Origin: Dactylosporangium fulvum
GTDB lineage: Bacteria; Actinomycetota; Actinomycetes; Mycobacteriales; Micromonosporaceae
Direction of reading: 5' to 3'
NCBI RefSeq assembly: GCF_025137375.1
Contig: NZ_CP073720.1
Span: forward strand, 2,194,501 to 2,258,500
Length of the DNA: 64,000 bases
Shown here: positions 25,076 through 33,114 of the stretch, piece after piece
How positions within the stretch are numbered: the stretch's first letter is position 1
Layout: the number at the start of each line of letters is the position of its first letter
Notes under the pieces: generated by a model
Database searches by the model: none
What the model saw: the letters and a program-made list of their open reading frames with translations, nothing else
Told to the model about the DNA's origin: nothing
Made by a program: the position numbers and the translations under genes

Positions 25076-25432
25076 TCAGGGAGTGCTGGGGAACGGGAGG
25101 TGGTCGGCGTCCGGCTCGGCCGGGGAGCCGAGCATCTCGTGCACGCCGGCCACGTGGAGCTGGCGGTGCACGAACGGGCTCGCCCGGTGGACGACCACCC
25201 GGACGCCCTCGGCGCCGGCCTCACGCTGGGCGCCCACCAGGGCACCGACCGCGGCCGAGTCCAGGAATGTCACCAGGCCCAGGTCGACCCGCAGGGTGCT
25301 GGGGCGGCGCCGGGTCGCGGCGGCCACGATCTCTTGACGCAGCGTGTCCGCGTTGCTGTGGTCGATCTCGCCACGGACCGACACCACGGTCGAACCGTCC
25401 ATGGTCACGTTGACCGTCACCGACATCGACAT
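25076..25432 (-). CDS. STAS-domain anti-sigma factor antagonist-like protein
   Basis: A 118-residue STAS protein (TVVSVRGEIDHSNADTLRQ; LRVDLGLVTFLDSAAVGALVG). The serine in FLDSAAVG sits where SpoIIAA/RsbV-type antagonists are phosphorylated by their anti-sigma kinase. The partner kinase is not in the window. ATG at 25432 preceded by GGGGGGCG; an alternative ATG 36 bases upstream would add 12 residues. Confidence 0.85.
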   Translation of the reverse strand: MSMSVTVNVTMDGSTVVSVRGEIDHSNADTLRQEIVAAATRRRPSTLRVDLGLVTFLDSAAVGALVGAQREAGAEGVRVVVHRASPFVHRQLHVAGVHEMLGSPAEPDADHLPFPSTP

Positions 25433-25506
25433 CGCGCCCCCCAGTGGTGCCACCCGCCCCAGCATAGGAGCACGGTGACCACACCGCAGCCGGCGGGGCG
25501 CCCGTG

Positions 25507-26112
25507 TCACCCGGCCCGGGGTGGCGGGCCGCCGGCGATGTGGTCGGGACAGTGCAGGCGCAACTGGCGGTAACCGAAGGGTGCGTCGACGAACCAGCAG
25601 TGGTGCGGGTTCTCGGTGCCCGGGTGGCGATACCCGTCGAAGAACCGGCACGACAGGCACATCTTCGTCACCGGGATGCTGCCCTCCTGCTGGAGCAGGC
25701 CGATCTTCGCGGTGACCAGCCGGAGCAGCCGCTCCTGGGCCTTGTCGTCGAGCTCCTCGACGTGGCCGAGCAGCGACTCCGCCCAGTTGCCGGGGGCGGG
25801 CGTGGTGGCCAGGCCGCGTTCGGTGGCGGCGACCCGCATGTCCCGTGCGGCGTACGACGGGGCGGGGCGCATCTCCACCAGGCCCTCGGCGATCAGCGGG
25901 GAGACGATCGCCATCGTCGCCGCCACCGTGGAGCCGAGCTCGGCGGCCAGGTCGGAGAGCCGGTATTCGCGGTCGCGGCGCCCGAGCAGCAGCATGACCT
26001 GGTGGTGTGCGGGTGGCAGCCCGTGGTCGGGCTCCGGGCCGTCGGGCGGAGCCATCACGGCCACCCGGACCAGCCCGGCGACAAGCTTCTGGGCCTGTGC
26101 TTCCAGCGTCAC
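25507..26112 (-). CDS. MarR-type winged-helix protein with C-terminal Cys/His module
   Basis: A 201-residue protein. Residues 25-110 look like a MarR winged helix (YRLSDLAAELGSTVAATMAIVSPLIAEGLVEM; AATERG). The C-terminal 50 residues hold MCLSCRFF, then PHHCWF and LRLHCPDH: four cysteines and several histidines suggesting a zinc or redox site, in an unusual place for MarR. GTG start with GGAGG five bases before it. The target is unknown; the divergent neighbour is the secreted protease inhibitor. Confidence 0.75.
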   Translation of the reverse strand: MTLEAQAQKLVAGLVRVAVMAPPDGPEPDHGLPPAHHQVMLLLGRRDREYRLSDLAAELGSTVAATMAIVSPLIAEGLVEMRPAPSYAARDMRVAATERGLATTPAPGNWAESLLGHVEELDDKAQERLLRLVTAKIGLLQQEGSIPVTKMCLSCRFFDGYRHPGTENPHHCWFVDAPFGYRQLRLHCPDHIAGGPPPRAG

Positions 26113-26319
26113 GGCGACCTCCGCCCCACGTCAGGCCGGGCGCACGGCCGAGTGGCCGCAAGCCTGCTGGATTGCACAGTAGCCCCGTACGTCGATCAAC
26201 AGGAGACTCAACCCGATCGAATTCCGCATTGGATGTACACGACAAATACGAAAAGTCGGAAAAGGGAGGGTAAACGGCGTAGGCTACGCGAGCCGAACAG
26301 GTGCAGACGGAGGTGTTTC

Positions 26320-26793
26320 ATGGGTGCGGGGCGGTTGGTCACGACGGCCGCGATGCTGGTGGCGTCGGTCGCGGCGGTGGACGTGGCGGCGGCCGCGCCG
26401 GCCCTCGCCGCCGGGCAGGACCGTGCCGCCCGGGGCGGACCGGGCTGGCTCCCGGAGGACGTCAAGCAGGCCGCGACCGTCGTGCGGCCCACCCAGCTCG
26501 TGCTCACCGTCGCGAAGGGGGAGTCGGGCCGGCCCTCGCAGCGGCGCGCGGTGCTCACCTGCTCGCCCGCCGGCGGCACGCACAAGCAGGCCCGCAACGC
26601 GTGCGCCGAGCTCGTCAAGGTCGGCGGCGACTTCACGAAACTCCGGGTCAACGGCGGCGCTTGCACGATGCAGTACGACCCGGTGACCGTGACCGCCGTC
26701 GGCCGCTGGAAGGGCCGGAAGATCGACTACCGGCAGACGTTCGGCAACGGCTGCACCCTGTCGATGAACACCGGCCCCGTGTTCAGCCTTTGA
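26320..26793 (+). CDS. Subtilisin inhibitor-like secreted protein (SSI family)
   Basis: A 157-residue protein with a Sec signal peptide (cleavage near ALAAGQD) and the Streptomyces subtilisin inhibitor fold: LTCSPAGGTH, ACAELVKVGGDF, CTMQYDPVTVTA, FGNGCTL. Four cysteines form the two conserved disulfides. By alignment with SSI (CPMVYDP), the reactive bond would be Met-Gln in CTMQYDP, predicting inhibition of subtilisin-like proteases. RBS GGAGG. Its 3' end overlaps the convergent DUF1501 gene by 11 bases. Confidence 0.9.
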   Translation: MGAGRLVTTAAMLVASVAAVDVAAAAPALAAGQDRAARGGPGWLPEDVKQAATVVRPTQLVLTVAKGESGRPSQRRAVLTCSPAGGTHKQARNACAELVKVGGDFTKLRVNGGACTMQYDPVTVTAVGRWKGRKIDYRQTFGNGCTLSMNTGPVFSL

Positions 26794-28153
26794 CCACGCC
26801 CAGCGACTTGAACTGGTGGTTCGGGAAGATCGCCCCCGAGTCCGCCACGTTGAACCGCTTCTTGAGCACCTCGGCGAGGACGTCCCGGTAGTCGTTGGCG
26901 CCCGCCACGTCGCCCTGGTCGAGCGCCGACTGGGACAGGCCCGGCCAGTTGCCGTGGACCTTGCCGCCGTTGAGCCCGCCGCCGAGGAGCAGCATCGCGT
27001 TGCCGTGGCCGTGGTCGACGCCGACGTTGCCGTTCTCCTGCACCCGCCGGCCGAACTCGCTCATCGTCACGATCGTCGTCTGGTCGAGCAACGGCCCGAG
27101 GTCGGTGGCGAAGGCGCCGATCGCCTGGGAGAGGTTGCCCAGCGAGTTGCGCATGTCGCCGCCGTCGACCCGGCCGAGGTTGGTGTGCATGTCCCAGCCG
27201 CCGACGTCGAGCGCCGCCACCCGCAGGCCGACGCCGGCCTTGATGAGCTGCGCGACGTCGCGCAGCCGGTCGGCGAGCCCGCCGCCGGGGTACTGGACAC
27301 CCTCCGCCGGGCGGTACTGCGTGTTCGCGATCTTCTGCGCGGTGGTGATCGCCTGGATGGTGTTGTTGGCGGTCTGCGCGAGGGTGTGGTCCAGCCCCGT
27401 GTAGAGCGTCTTGAGCGCCTCCATCGTCTGGCTGCGCATGGCGTCGTTGTCGATCCGGAAGTCCCGGATGCCGTTGAGCACGATCGCCTGCTCGGCGCCG
27501 ACGAGCGAGCGCGGCAGCGCGGAGCCCTGCGCGATGGCCCGGAACGTGGTGCCCGGCCCCATCTGGGCGAGCACCCGGTCGAGCCAGCCGGTGCGCACCG
27601 CGACCGACGCCGCGCCGCGTTCCAGGGCGTCCTGCGCCTGGAAGTGGCTGCGGCTCGCGTCGGGGGAGGCGACCGCGTGTACCGCCGCCATCTGCCCCTT
27701 CTGCCAGAAGGGGAACAGCGGCTCCATGGCCGGGTGCAGGCCGAAGCCGCGGCCGGCGGGCAGCGTCGCCGCCATCGGCACGGCGATGTTCGGCCGCATC
27801 TGCTTGTAGTTGGGGTCGTCGGCCGGCGCGACGACGGACAGGCCGTCCATGCCGCCGCGCAGGAAGATGACGATCAGCGTGCCCTTGGTGTCCTCCGGCG
27901 CGGCGAACGCGACCCGGCTGGTGACCAGCTGACTGCCGAGCGCGGCGACACCGACGAAGCCGGCGCCCTGCACCAGCCGGCGCCGCGTGAAGCCCTTGCT
28001 CCACCGGTCCCGATCGGCGGCCAGCTCGTCCTGGGCCTGCTCGGCTTGGACGCGGATCGCGGCCTCGCACAGGTTGGGGCCGTGCTGGCGCAGTTCCGCC
28101 AGGCTCGTCGGGCGGCGCTCGCCCTCGGGCAGGGAAGAAGGATCGAGGATCAT
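26783..28153 (-). CDS. DUF1501 family protein
   Basis: A 456-residue DUF1501 protein (VIFLRGGMDGLSVVAP; ALDVGGWDMHTN; TIVTMSEFGRRVQENGN; VDHGHGNAMLLLGGG), a sulfatase/alkaline-phosphatase-like fold with conserved Asp/His positions and no assigned reaction. A twin-arginine signal (FTRRRLVQGAGFVGVAALG) lies at about residues 55-73 after a 55-residue N-terminal extension. It is 4 bp downstream of a DUF1800 gene; this pairing recurs widely in bacteria, suggesting a secreted two-protein unit. Confidence 0.9.
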   Translation of the reverse strand: MILDPSSLPEGERRPTSLAELRQHGPNLCEAAIRVQAEQAQDELAADRDRWSKGFTRRRLVQGAGFVGVAALGSQLVTSRVAFAAPEDTKGTLIVIFLRGGMDGLSVVAPADDPNYKQMRPNIAVPMAATLPAGRGFGLHPAMEPLFPFWQKGQMAAVHAVASPDASRSHFQAQDALERGAASVAVRTGWLDRVLAQMGPGTTFRAIAQGSALPRSLVGAEQAIVLNGIRDFRIDNDAMRSQTMEALKTLYTGLDHTLAQTANNTIQAITTAQKIANTQYRPAEGVQYPGGGLADRLRDVAQLIKAGVGLRVAALDVGGWDMHTNLGRVDGGDMRNSLGNLSQAIGAFATDLGPLLDQTTIVTMSEFGRRVQENGNVGVDHGHGNAMLLLGGGLNGGKVHGNWPGLSQSALDQGDVAGANDYRDVLAEVLKKRFNVADSGAIFPNHQFKSLGVVKG

Positions 28154-28157
28154 GACC

Positions 28158-30080
28158 TCACCGCAGCGCGTGGTAGACGGAGTCGAGGACCAGCGGGGCC
28201 AGGTTGGGCAGCTTGCCGCCGAGGTTGGAGTCGGTGACCCGGGTCTCCGGCTTCGCGCCCAGGAACTTGATCAGCGCGTCCCGCTCGGCCGGCTTCATCG
28301 GCTGGAAGATCAGCCGGTTGCACAGCACGTCGAGGTAGGTCGCCAGCGTGGCCGACGGCTGGGTCACCAGCGTGTCGGCCTTCGGGTTGGACAGGCCCTT
28401 CCACTGGCCCTGGACGAACGCGCGGTGCGCGTTCCAGGTTTCGAGCATGCCGGCCGCCGAGCTCCACGCGGTCGCCACGTCGGGATAGCCGTCCGGCGGA
28501 TCCCAGCCCAGCGGCGGCTGGCCCAGCTTGCGCGTGAAGTTGTAGAGGTCCTCGAGGGCCTTGGCCATGTCGCCGCCCGGCCTGGTGCCGACGACGCGGG
28601 CGGTCGCGACGAAGTTCTCCAGCGGCCGGCGGGTCTTGAGCCCGGCGGCGATCCAGAACTCCAGCGACCGGAACAGCACCTTGAGCACCGGCACGACGGC
28701 CGAGCCGCTCTCCTGGTACGTCTTGGCGAGCCGGTCGACGAGCGACTGCGGCGGTGTGTCGCACACGAAGCGGACCGCGAGCTTGCGGGCGATGTAGCGT
28801 GCCGTCGACGGGTGCGTGGCGAGGTACATCAGGTAGGCGTCGCCGACGGCCAGGCCGTCCTTGGCGGACTTGTTGGCGTGCTGGAATCCCAGCACCTTCA
28901 CGGCACCCGTCCAGTGGCGGCCCTGTTCGTACCTGAAGGTGCCGTCCCGCGTCGCCGTGCGCCCGGTCATCAGGTAGGCCGAGTTGCGCACGTCCTTCTC
29001 GTTGTAGCCGCCGTCGATCCCGACGGTGTGCAGCTCGAGCAGCTCCCGGCCGTAGTTCTCGTTGACGTTGCGCCGGTCCGACGACGTGTTGTCGAGGTAC
29101 CGCATCATCGCCGGATCCCGCGCGGACGCGATGAGCATGTCGGAGAACTTGCCCAGGGCGTGCTTGCGGATGACGTTGACGTCATAGGGCACCCGGGTGT
29201 CCCAGCCGCCGTCGAAGGGGCTGGTGATGTTGAGGTGGTTGTTCCAGAAGTCGACCATGACCTCGAACAGCTGGCGCGTGCTCCAGATCTGGCGGGCGAT
29301 GACGGCGCGGCTCAGCTCGTACATCGCCTTGTTGTCGTTCTCCTTGACCGCGGCGCGGATGTCGGCGGCGCTGGCCATCGTGACCGTCGGAGTGGCCTTG
29401 AGCGCGGCGTCGGCGACCGGGTCCGGGATGTTCGCCGGGTCGAGCTGCTGGTCGAGCCACGCGTCGATGCCCAGCTGCTTGACCGCGGCGACGTCGGCCT
29501 GGGTCGGCCCGAACGTGCAGCGGCGCAGCAGGTGCAGCACCGGGTCACGGTTGAGCGGCGACGGGAACCGGGGCGTGGCGCGCATGGCGGCCACCGCGGC
29601 TGCGGACGGGGTGTCGGCGAGACCCGACGCGCCCAGGTCGTTGAGGTCGCCCTGCCCGCTGGTGTAGCTGCTGTCGCGGTTGGAGAAGGAGCCGGCCTCC
29701 TGGGGCGAGACGTTGCCGCCGCCGTTGCCGGTCTTCACGAAGTCGTCGCCGCCCGTCTCGGGGCGGCCGAGCACGGCGGCCGCGCCGGAGCCCAGTCCGC
29801 CGATCGCGACGGCACCGCCGCCGAGGGCCATGAGCGCCTGCCGGCGGTTGCGCATCAGCTCGTGCAGCGCCGGGCGGCCGGTGCGCAGCCAGGCGGGTGC
29901 CGGGCCGCCGGCGCCGCGGCGCGGCCGGGCGGCGGAGGTCTCGTCCTCCGGTGCCGTCTGCTTGTCGCGCAGCACCCGGGGGAGGGGGAACTCGCCGGTG
30001 TAGTCGGCGAACAACGCGCCCTTGGCCTTCTTGGGCGCGTCTGCCGACGAGGGGTCGTCCGAGAAGAGCCGCTCCGGCAT
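28158..30080 (-). CDS. DUF1800 family protein
   Basis: A 640-residue DUF1800 protein: HLLRRCTFGPTQADV, VMVDFWNNHLNI, NENYGRELLELHTVGIDGGYNEKDV and WDPPDGYPDVATAW are family landmarks. A Tat-like stretch (MRNRRQALMALGGGAVAIGG) lies at residues 76-95 after a long polar N-terminus. Gene order DUF1800-DUF1501 with a 4-bp gap indicates co-translation. Function is unknown; export with its partner is inferred. The gene diverges from the second sensor kinase. Confidence 0.9.
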   Translation of the reverse strand: MPERLFSDDPSSADAPKKAKGALFADYTGEFPLPRVLRDKQTAPEDETSAARPRRGAGGPAPAWLRTGRPALHELMRNRRQALMALGGGAVAIGGLGSGAAAVLGRPETGGDDFVKTGNGGGNVSPQEAGSFSNRDSSYTSGQGDLNDLGASGLADTPSAAAVAAMRATPRFPSPLNRDPVLHLLRRCTFGPTQADVAAVKQLGIDAWLDQQLDPANIPDPVADAALKATPTVTMASAADIRAAVKENDNKAMYELSRAVIARQIWSTRQLFEVMVDFWNNHLNITSPFDGGWDTRVPYDVNVIRKHALGKFSDMLIASARDPAMMRYLDNTSSDRRNVNENYGRELLELHTVGIDGGYNEKDVRNSAYLMTGRTATRDGTFRYEQGRHWTGAVKVLGFQHANKSAKDGLAVGDAYLMYLATHPSTARYIARKLAVRFVCDTPPQSLVDRLAKTYQESGSAVVPVLKVLFRSLEFWIAAGLKTRRPLENFVATARVVGTRPGGDMAKALEDLYNFTRKLGQPPLGWDPPDGYPDVATAWSSAAGMLETWNAHRAFVQGQWKGLSNPKADTLVTQPSATLATYLDVLCNRLIFQPMKPAERDALIKFLGAKPETRVTDSNLGGKLPNLAPLVLDSVYHALR

Positions 30081-30320
30081 TCCTGGCTACCACCTTCTGC
30101 GCGGTGATGGGGTACTGCGCCGGACAAGAACCCTAGTGAGCACGATCTTCGCCCTCAAGCCGGGAAACGTGGGCGGGGTTCAACTTTGTCTTTGTTCTTG
30201 CTTAAGGCGCTCGCATATCCGGTGAAATCCGTCAATACGGGCGACTACCTAAAGTTATCTCTTCCCTACGTAACGCTGAAAGGTGTACGCATAAGACAGG
30301 CGACGGTGGGGAGGCGTTGG
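30081..30320. other. Divergent promoter region, less GC-rich
   Basis: A 240-bp gap between the divergent DUF1800 and kinase genes. It is clearly richer in A and T than its surroundings (for example around 30184-30290), as expected for a two-way promoter region, but I cannot assign a particular -35/-10 pair. The kinase frame is open back to 30186 without kinase-like sequence. Confidence 0.45.
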
Positions 30321-32711
30321 GTGGAGGTCATCGGTGCCACGCCGGTCCGCCGCCGCCGCGGGCTCCGGCTCGCCGACCTCCCCGTCGCGGGCAAGCTCGG
30401 TCTCGTCCTCGTCGTGCCGCTGCTCGGCCTGCTGGGCCTGGCCGGCGTCGCGGCCGCCGTCTCCGCGGACCGGGCCGGCCGCGCGGGCGACCTGCGCGGC
30501 GTGACGGCCGCCGCGGCCGAGGCCGACCACGTCACCGACGGCCTCCAGAAGGAGCGATTCCTCGCCGCGGCACGAAGCGTGGCCTCGGGAGACGCAGCCG
30601 CGGGAAGCGCGGTCCCGGGAAGCGCGGTCCCGGGAAGCGCGGTCCCGGGAAGCGCGGTCCCGGGAAGCGCGGTCCCGGGAGACCCGGTTCCGGGAGACCC
30701 GGTTCCGGGAGACCCGGTTCCGGGAGACACACCCTCCGGAAGCACCGCCACGGCAGGCCCGGCCGCCGGGAGCGCGGGCGGCATCGGCGCGAGTGCCGCC
30801 GCGGAGCGCGACACCGACGCCGCGGTCACCAGGTTCCGGGGCACCGTGGCCCGGCTTGCCGCGGGTGACCCGGCCCGCCCGTCACTCGACCGGATCACCG
30901 CCGGGCTCGACGGGCTCGGGCCGCTGCGCGGCCGGGTCGCCGGCGGAGTGTCCGACCGGCTCGACCTGTTCCAGTACGACCAGCTCGTCGCCGACCTGAT
31001 CGCGTTCCGGCAGAGCGTCGCCGACCGGCCCGCACCCGCGGCCGTGCGCACAGCCGCCCGGGCCGCCGGCTGGCTCGCCGCCGCCCGCGAGGAACTGGCC
31101 CTGGTCCAGGTCGCGGTGGTCCACGGCGTCGCCACCCCGGCCCGCCAGCAGGCTGTGATCGCGCACCGCGCCACGCACCTCGACGCGCTGCGCCGCTTCT
31201 CGGCCGACGCCCCGCCGCACTGGCGGGCCGCGCTCGACCGCGTGCCGTCGGCCGCCGGATCAGCCGCCGTCGACCAGGCACTGCTGCGACCGGAGCCGGA
31301 CCCGGACTTCGCCGCGCTCGCCCTGGCACACCTCGACGGCCTGCGTGCCGTCGCCGACCTCGCCGACGCCGACCTCACCCGGCTCGTCACCGACGCCCGT
31401 GACACGCAGCACCGCACCATGCTCGGCGGTGCCGTGCTGGTGCTGGCGATCGTCGCCGGCTCGGTCTGGGTCGCCGTGGCGGTGGGCCGGTCGACGCGCC
31501 GGTCGCTGCGCGCGCTGCAGGCCGGGGCGTTCCGGGTCGCGTACGAGGGGCTCCCGCAGACCGCCGGCGCCCTGCGGGAGGCCGACGCCGCCACCGCGGA
31601 CGAGCTCGCCGCTCAGCACGCCGGCGTGACGGAGATACCGGTCGCGGGGCGGGACGAGATCGGCCGGGTCGCCGAGGCGTTCAATGCCGTGCAGCGCGAG
31701 GCGGTGCGCGCCGCCGCGGAGCAGGCCGCGCTGCGCACCGGCATGTCCGTCGTGCTGGTCGACCTGGCCCGGCGCGGCCGGCGGCTGGTCGACGCGCTGC
31801 TCGAGCGCATCGATGCCGCCGAGCGCGACGAGGCCGACCCCGACCGGCTGGCCCAGCTGTTCGGCTTCGACCACCTCGCCACCCGCATCCGGCACGGCAA
31901 CCAGAGCCTGCTGGTGCTCGCCGGGGCCGACACCGCCCGTGCGCGCCCGCGCCCGGTCCCGCTCAACGACGTGCTGCGGGCCGCCCAGTCGCGGATCCTC
32001 GACTACGCGCGGGTCGACTTCGGCCGGGTCGACGGCGACGTCGCGCTCGCGCCGGAGGCCGTCGACGGGGTCGTACATCTGCTCGCCGAGCTGCTCGACA
32101 ACGCCGCCCGCAACAGCCCGCCCGACGGGCCGGTGCTCGTCGACGGCCGGCGCACCGGCGACGGCACCGTGATCGAGGTGTCCGACCGCGGCCCGGGCCT
32201 CGATGCGGACCGGCTGGCCGAGCTCAACCGCCGCCTCGCCGAGCCGCCGCCGCTCGGCGTCGCCGACCCGCAGTGCACGGGCCTCGCCGTCGTGGCGCGG
32301 CTCGCGGCCCGCCACGGCCTCCACGTGACGCTGCGACCGGGACGGGGCGGCGGGCTCGTCGCGGTCGTGCGGCTGCCGGGTGAGCTCGCCCATGCCGCCG
32401 AGCCGGTGCCGGTCGTGCCCGCCGGGGCGCGGCTGGTGCTGCCCCGGCCGCTGGAACGCAGTCCCGTGCTGCCCGGCGGGGAGCCGGTCGACGTCCCCGT
32501 CCGGCGCGCCGCGGGCGCGGTGCCGGTGATCCCCGGCTCGGGAGCGGGGCCCGTCGTGCGGCCGGACGGTCCCACGGTGGAGGCCGAGGCGGAGGCGGTA
32601 CGGGACCTGCTGTCGACCTATCAGCACGCCCTCGGACGGTTCGGCACCGCGCGACGCGTCAGCGTCGCCAAGAAGGCCGCCGACAACACGGAAGGAACCT
32701 CCGCGACATGA
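30321..32711 (+). CDS. Second conservon-type sensor histidine kinase, with repeat insertion in the sensor domain
   Basis: A 796-residue kinase homologous in layout to the one at 1.3 kb: TM1 about 25-48, extracellular helical NIT-like domain (DHVTDGLQKERFLAAARS), TM2 (GAVLVLAIVAGSVWVAVAVG), HAMP, H-box-like FDHLATRIRHGNQSLLVLAG, N-box ELLDNAARN (about 590), G-box DRGPGLD. Residues about 94-133 are the pentapeptide array GSAVP x5, GDPVP x3, encoded by a 15-bp tandem repeat, inserted in a loop of the sensor domain. GTG at 30321 chosen because GGGGAGG (30308-30314) lies six bases before it. ATGA overlap with the following roadblock gene. Confidence 0.82.
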   Translation: MEVIGATPVRRRRGLRLADLPVAGKLGLVLVVPLLGLLGLAGVAAAVSADRAGRAGDLRGVTAAAAEADHVTDGLQKERFLAAARSVASGDAAAGSAVPGSAVPGSAVPGSAVPGSAVPGDPVPGDPVPGDPVPGDTPSGSTATAGPAAGSAGGIGASAAAERDTDAAVTRFRGTVARLAAGDPARPSLDRITAGLDGLGPLRGRVAGGVSDRLDLFQYDQLVADLIAFRQSVADRPAPAAVRTAARAAGWLAAAREELALVQVAVVHGVATPARQQAVIAHRATHLDALRRFSADAPPHWRAALDRVPSAAGSAAVDQALLRPEPDPDFAALALAHLDGLRAVADLADADLTRLVTDARDTQHRTMLGGAVLVLAIVAGSVWVAVAVGRSTRRSLRALQAGAFRVAYEGLPQTAGALREADAATADELAAQHAGVTEIPVAGRDEIGRVAEAFNAVQREAVRAAAEQAALRTGMSVVLVDLARRGRRLVDALLERIDAAERDEADPDRLAQLFGFDHLATRIRHGNQSLLVLAGADTARARPRPVPLNDVLRAAQSRILDYARVDFGRVDGDVALAPEAVDGVVHLLAELLDNAARNSPPDGPVLVDGRRTGDGTVIEVSDRGPGLDADRLAELNRRLAEPPPLGVADPQCTGLAVVARLAARHGLHVTLRPGRGGGLVAVVRLPGELAHAAEPVPVVPAGARLVLPRPLERSPVLPGGEPVDVPVRRAAGAVPVIPGSGAGPVVRPDGPTVEAEAEAVRDLLSTYQHALGRFGTARRVSVAKKAADNTEGTSAT
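30586..30735. repeat. 15-bp coding tandem repeat array
   Basis: Five identical units cgggaagcgcggtcc (30601-30675) followed by three identical units cgggagacccggttc (30676-30720), flanked by one degenerate unit on each side (30586-30600, 30721-30735). The period is a multiple of three, so copy-number change keeps the kinase frame and only changes the number of (G)SAVP or DPVP pentapeptides outside the membrane. Confidence 0.97.
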
Positions 32712-33100
32712 CTCCGAGCACGGGGCTCGACGTGCTGCTGAGCGGCCTCACCCGGCGGGTGCCCGGGATACGCCACACGGTGGCCGTCTCCGGCGACGGC
32801 CTGCTCGTCGCCGCCTCCGAGGACCTGCCCCCGGAGCGGGCCGACCAGCTCGCCGCCATGGTCGCCGGCGCGGTGTCGCTGGCACACGGCGTGTCGGCGT
32901 GCACGGCGGGCGGGCCGGTCCTGCGCACCATCGTGGCGATGGGGCGCAGCCTGCTGCTGGTCATGGCGCTGGGGGACGGCGAGTCGCGGGCCAGCCTCGC
33001 CGCACTGGCCGAGCCCGACTGCGACATCAGCGAGGTGGCCTTCCAGATGTCGGGGCTGGTCGCCGAGGTCGGCGCGGCGCTGATCCCGTCGAGCCGGTAG
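32708..33100 (+). CDS. Roadblock/LC7 domain protein (second CvnB-like)
   Basis: A 130-residue roadblock protein (LDVLLSGLTRRVPGIRHTVAVSGDGLLVAAS; LRTIVAMGRSLLLVMALGDG), paralogous to the one at 4.1 kb. Its ATG overlaps the kinase stop, so the two are translationally coupled. No DUF742 or GTPase gene follows: the next gene is convergent. The module therefore lacks its usual downstream partners in this window and may use a GTPase encoded elsewhere. Confidence 0.87.
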   Translation: MTPSTGLDVLLSGLTRRVPGIRHTVAVSGDGLLVAASEDLPPERADQLAAMVAGAVSLAHGVSACTAGGPVLRTIVAMGRSLLLVMALGDGESRASLAALAEPDCDISEVAFQMSGLVAEVGAALIPSSR

Positions 33101-33114
33101 GTGCCCGCAGGCGA

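Noticed and set aside
27987..30107. 706-codon open frame on the plus strand
   Set aside because: It lies antisense to the DUF1800 gene, whose motifs are complete, and has no recognisable protein content.
30586..30735. Possible CRISPR-like array
   Set aside because: The 15-bp units are directly adjacent with no spacers, lie within a reading frame, and no cas gene is near.
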